37,574 nucleotides of DNA from Pseudoalteromonas shioyasakiensis (GTDB lineage: Bacteria; Pseudomonadota; Gammaproteobacteria; Enterobacterales; Alteromonadaceae). Below the pieces are notes generated by a model that was not told where the DNA came from, did no database searches, and saw nothing but the letters and a program-made list of their open reading frames with translations. How positions within the stretch are numbered: the first letter of the stretch is position 1; each line of letters begins with the position of its first letter. The position numbers and the translations under genes were made by a program. The DNA is taken from assembly GCF_022398475.1 (NCBI RefSeq), contig NZ_JAKEVM010000031.1:1-37574 (forward strand), given 5' to 3'. Below are positions 37,381 through 37,574 of this stretch, piece after piece.

Positions 37381-37574
37381 AATACGCTCTATTAGCTCCT
37401 TAAACATATAACCTATATCATAGCCAAACAATAGAATAATTATGAAATATAAAGCTAGCACACTAAGATTATTAAACTACTACTCCATTTAACAGCCAAA
37501 TTTAAACAATGGAAAACTCTATTTTTTCATATAGCTTTTAGAGCACACCCTAGAGTTCATGTAAGAATTAATAG

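Noticed and set aside
37343-37574. Possible start of another gene at the window end
   Set aside because: Only AT-rich sequence and one hairpin are visible; no frame with a start signal or recognisable residues.

Overview
The window looks like a chromosomal segment of a marine gammaproteobacterium of the Alteromonadales, most likely Pseudoalteromonas or a close relative. I infer this from gene order, protein style and the AT-rich base composition; no marker gene settles the genus. No rRNA, tRNA, insertion sequence, integrase, phage gene or CRISPR array is visible. Nearly all of the window is core genome.

Layout. (a) 1-346 has no gene. 347-3784, minus strand: a zinc-ribbon YbeL-family protein, a long Lon-type protease and a membrane-anchored FKBP isomerase; the last two overlap by 4 bases. 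(b) 3971-16680, plus strand: the classical leuS-lptE-holA-nadD-rsfS-rlmH-mrdA-rodA-rlpA-dacA-ybeD-lipB-lipA block known from E. coli, but without cobC. It serves leucine charging, outer-membrane LPS assembly, replication clamp loading, NAD synthesis, ribosome maturation, rod-shape cell-wall synthesis and lipoate synthesis. Genes are packed with 1-4 base overlaps at several junctions, and four of them use TTG or GTG starts. (c) 16740-20280: a TetR-type regulator divergent from a NAPE-PLD-like metallo-hydrolase, with palindromes between them, then a lipoprotein M28 peptidase. (d) 20342-28751, minus strand: a very large FimV/HubP polar landmark protein with long acidic tandem repeats, then asd, pdxB and fabB. 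(e) 28931-37342: mnmC; an OmpA-type protein with a duplicated cysteine-pair module; an atypical SDR; a solute-binding protein paired with a chemoreceptor; a TSUP permease; and a crotonase-fold enzyme resembling delta3,delta2-enoyl-CoA isomerase.

How parts work together. The mrdA-rodA pair is the transpeptidase/glycosyltransferase core of the elongation machinery, with RlpA and DacA trimming the wall. YbeD, LipB and LipA form the endogenous lipoate route. FabB and the isomerase-like enzyme sit on opposite sides of unsaturated fatty-acid metabolism. Each has an upstream site resembling a known lipid regulator operator (FabR-like before fabB, FadR-like before the isomerase). The binding protein and chemoreceptor probably form one sensory unit.

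I did not find a clear, wholly new biological system. The observations most worth following are the recently duplicated repeats in the HubP-like gene, the lipid-regulator-like operators, the palindromes between tetR and the hydrolase gene, the binding-protein/chemoreceptor pair and the duplicated CX4C module in the OmpA-like protein.
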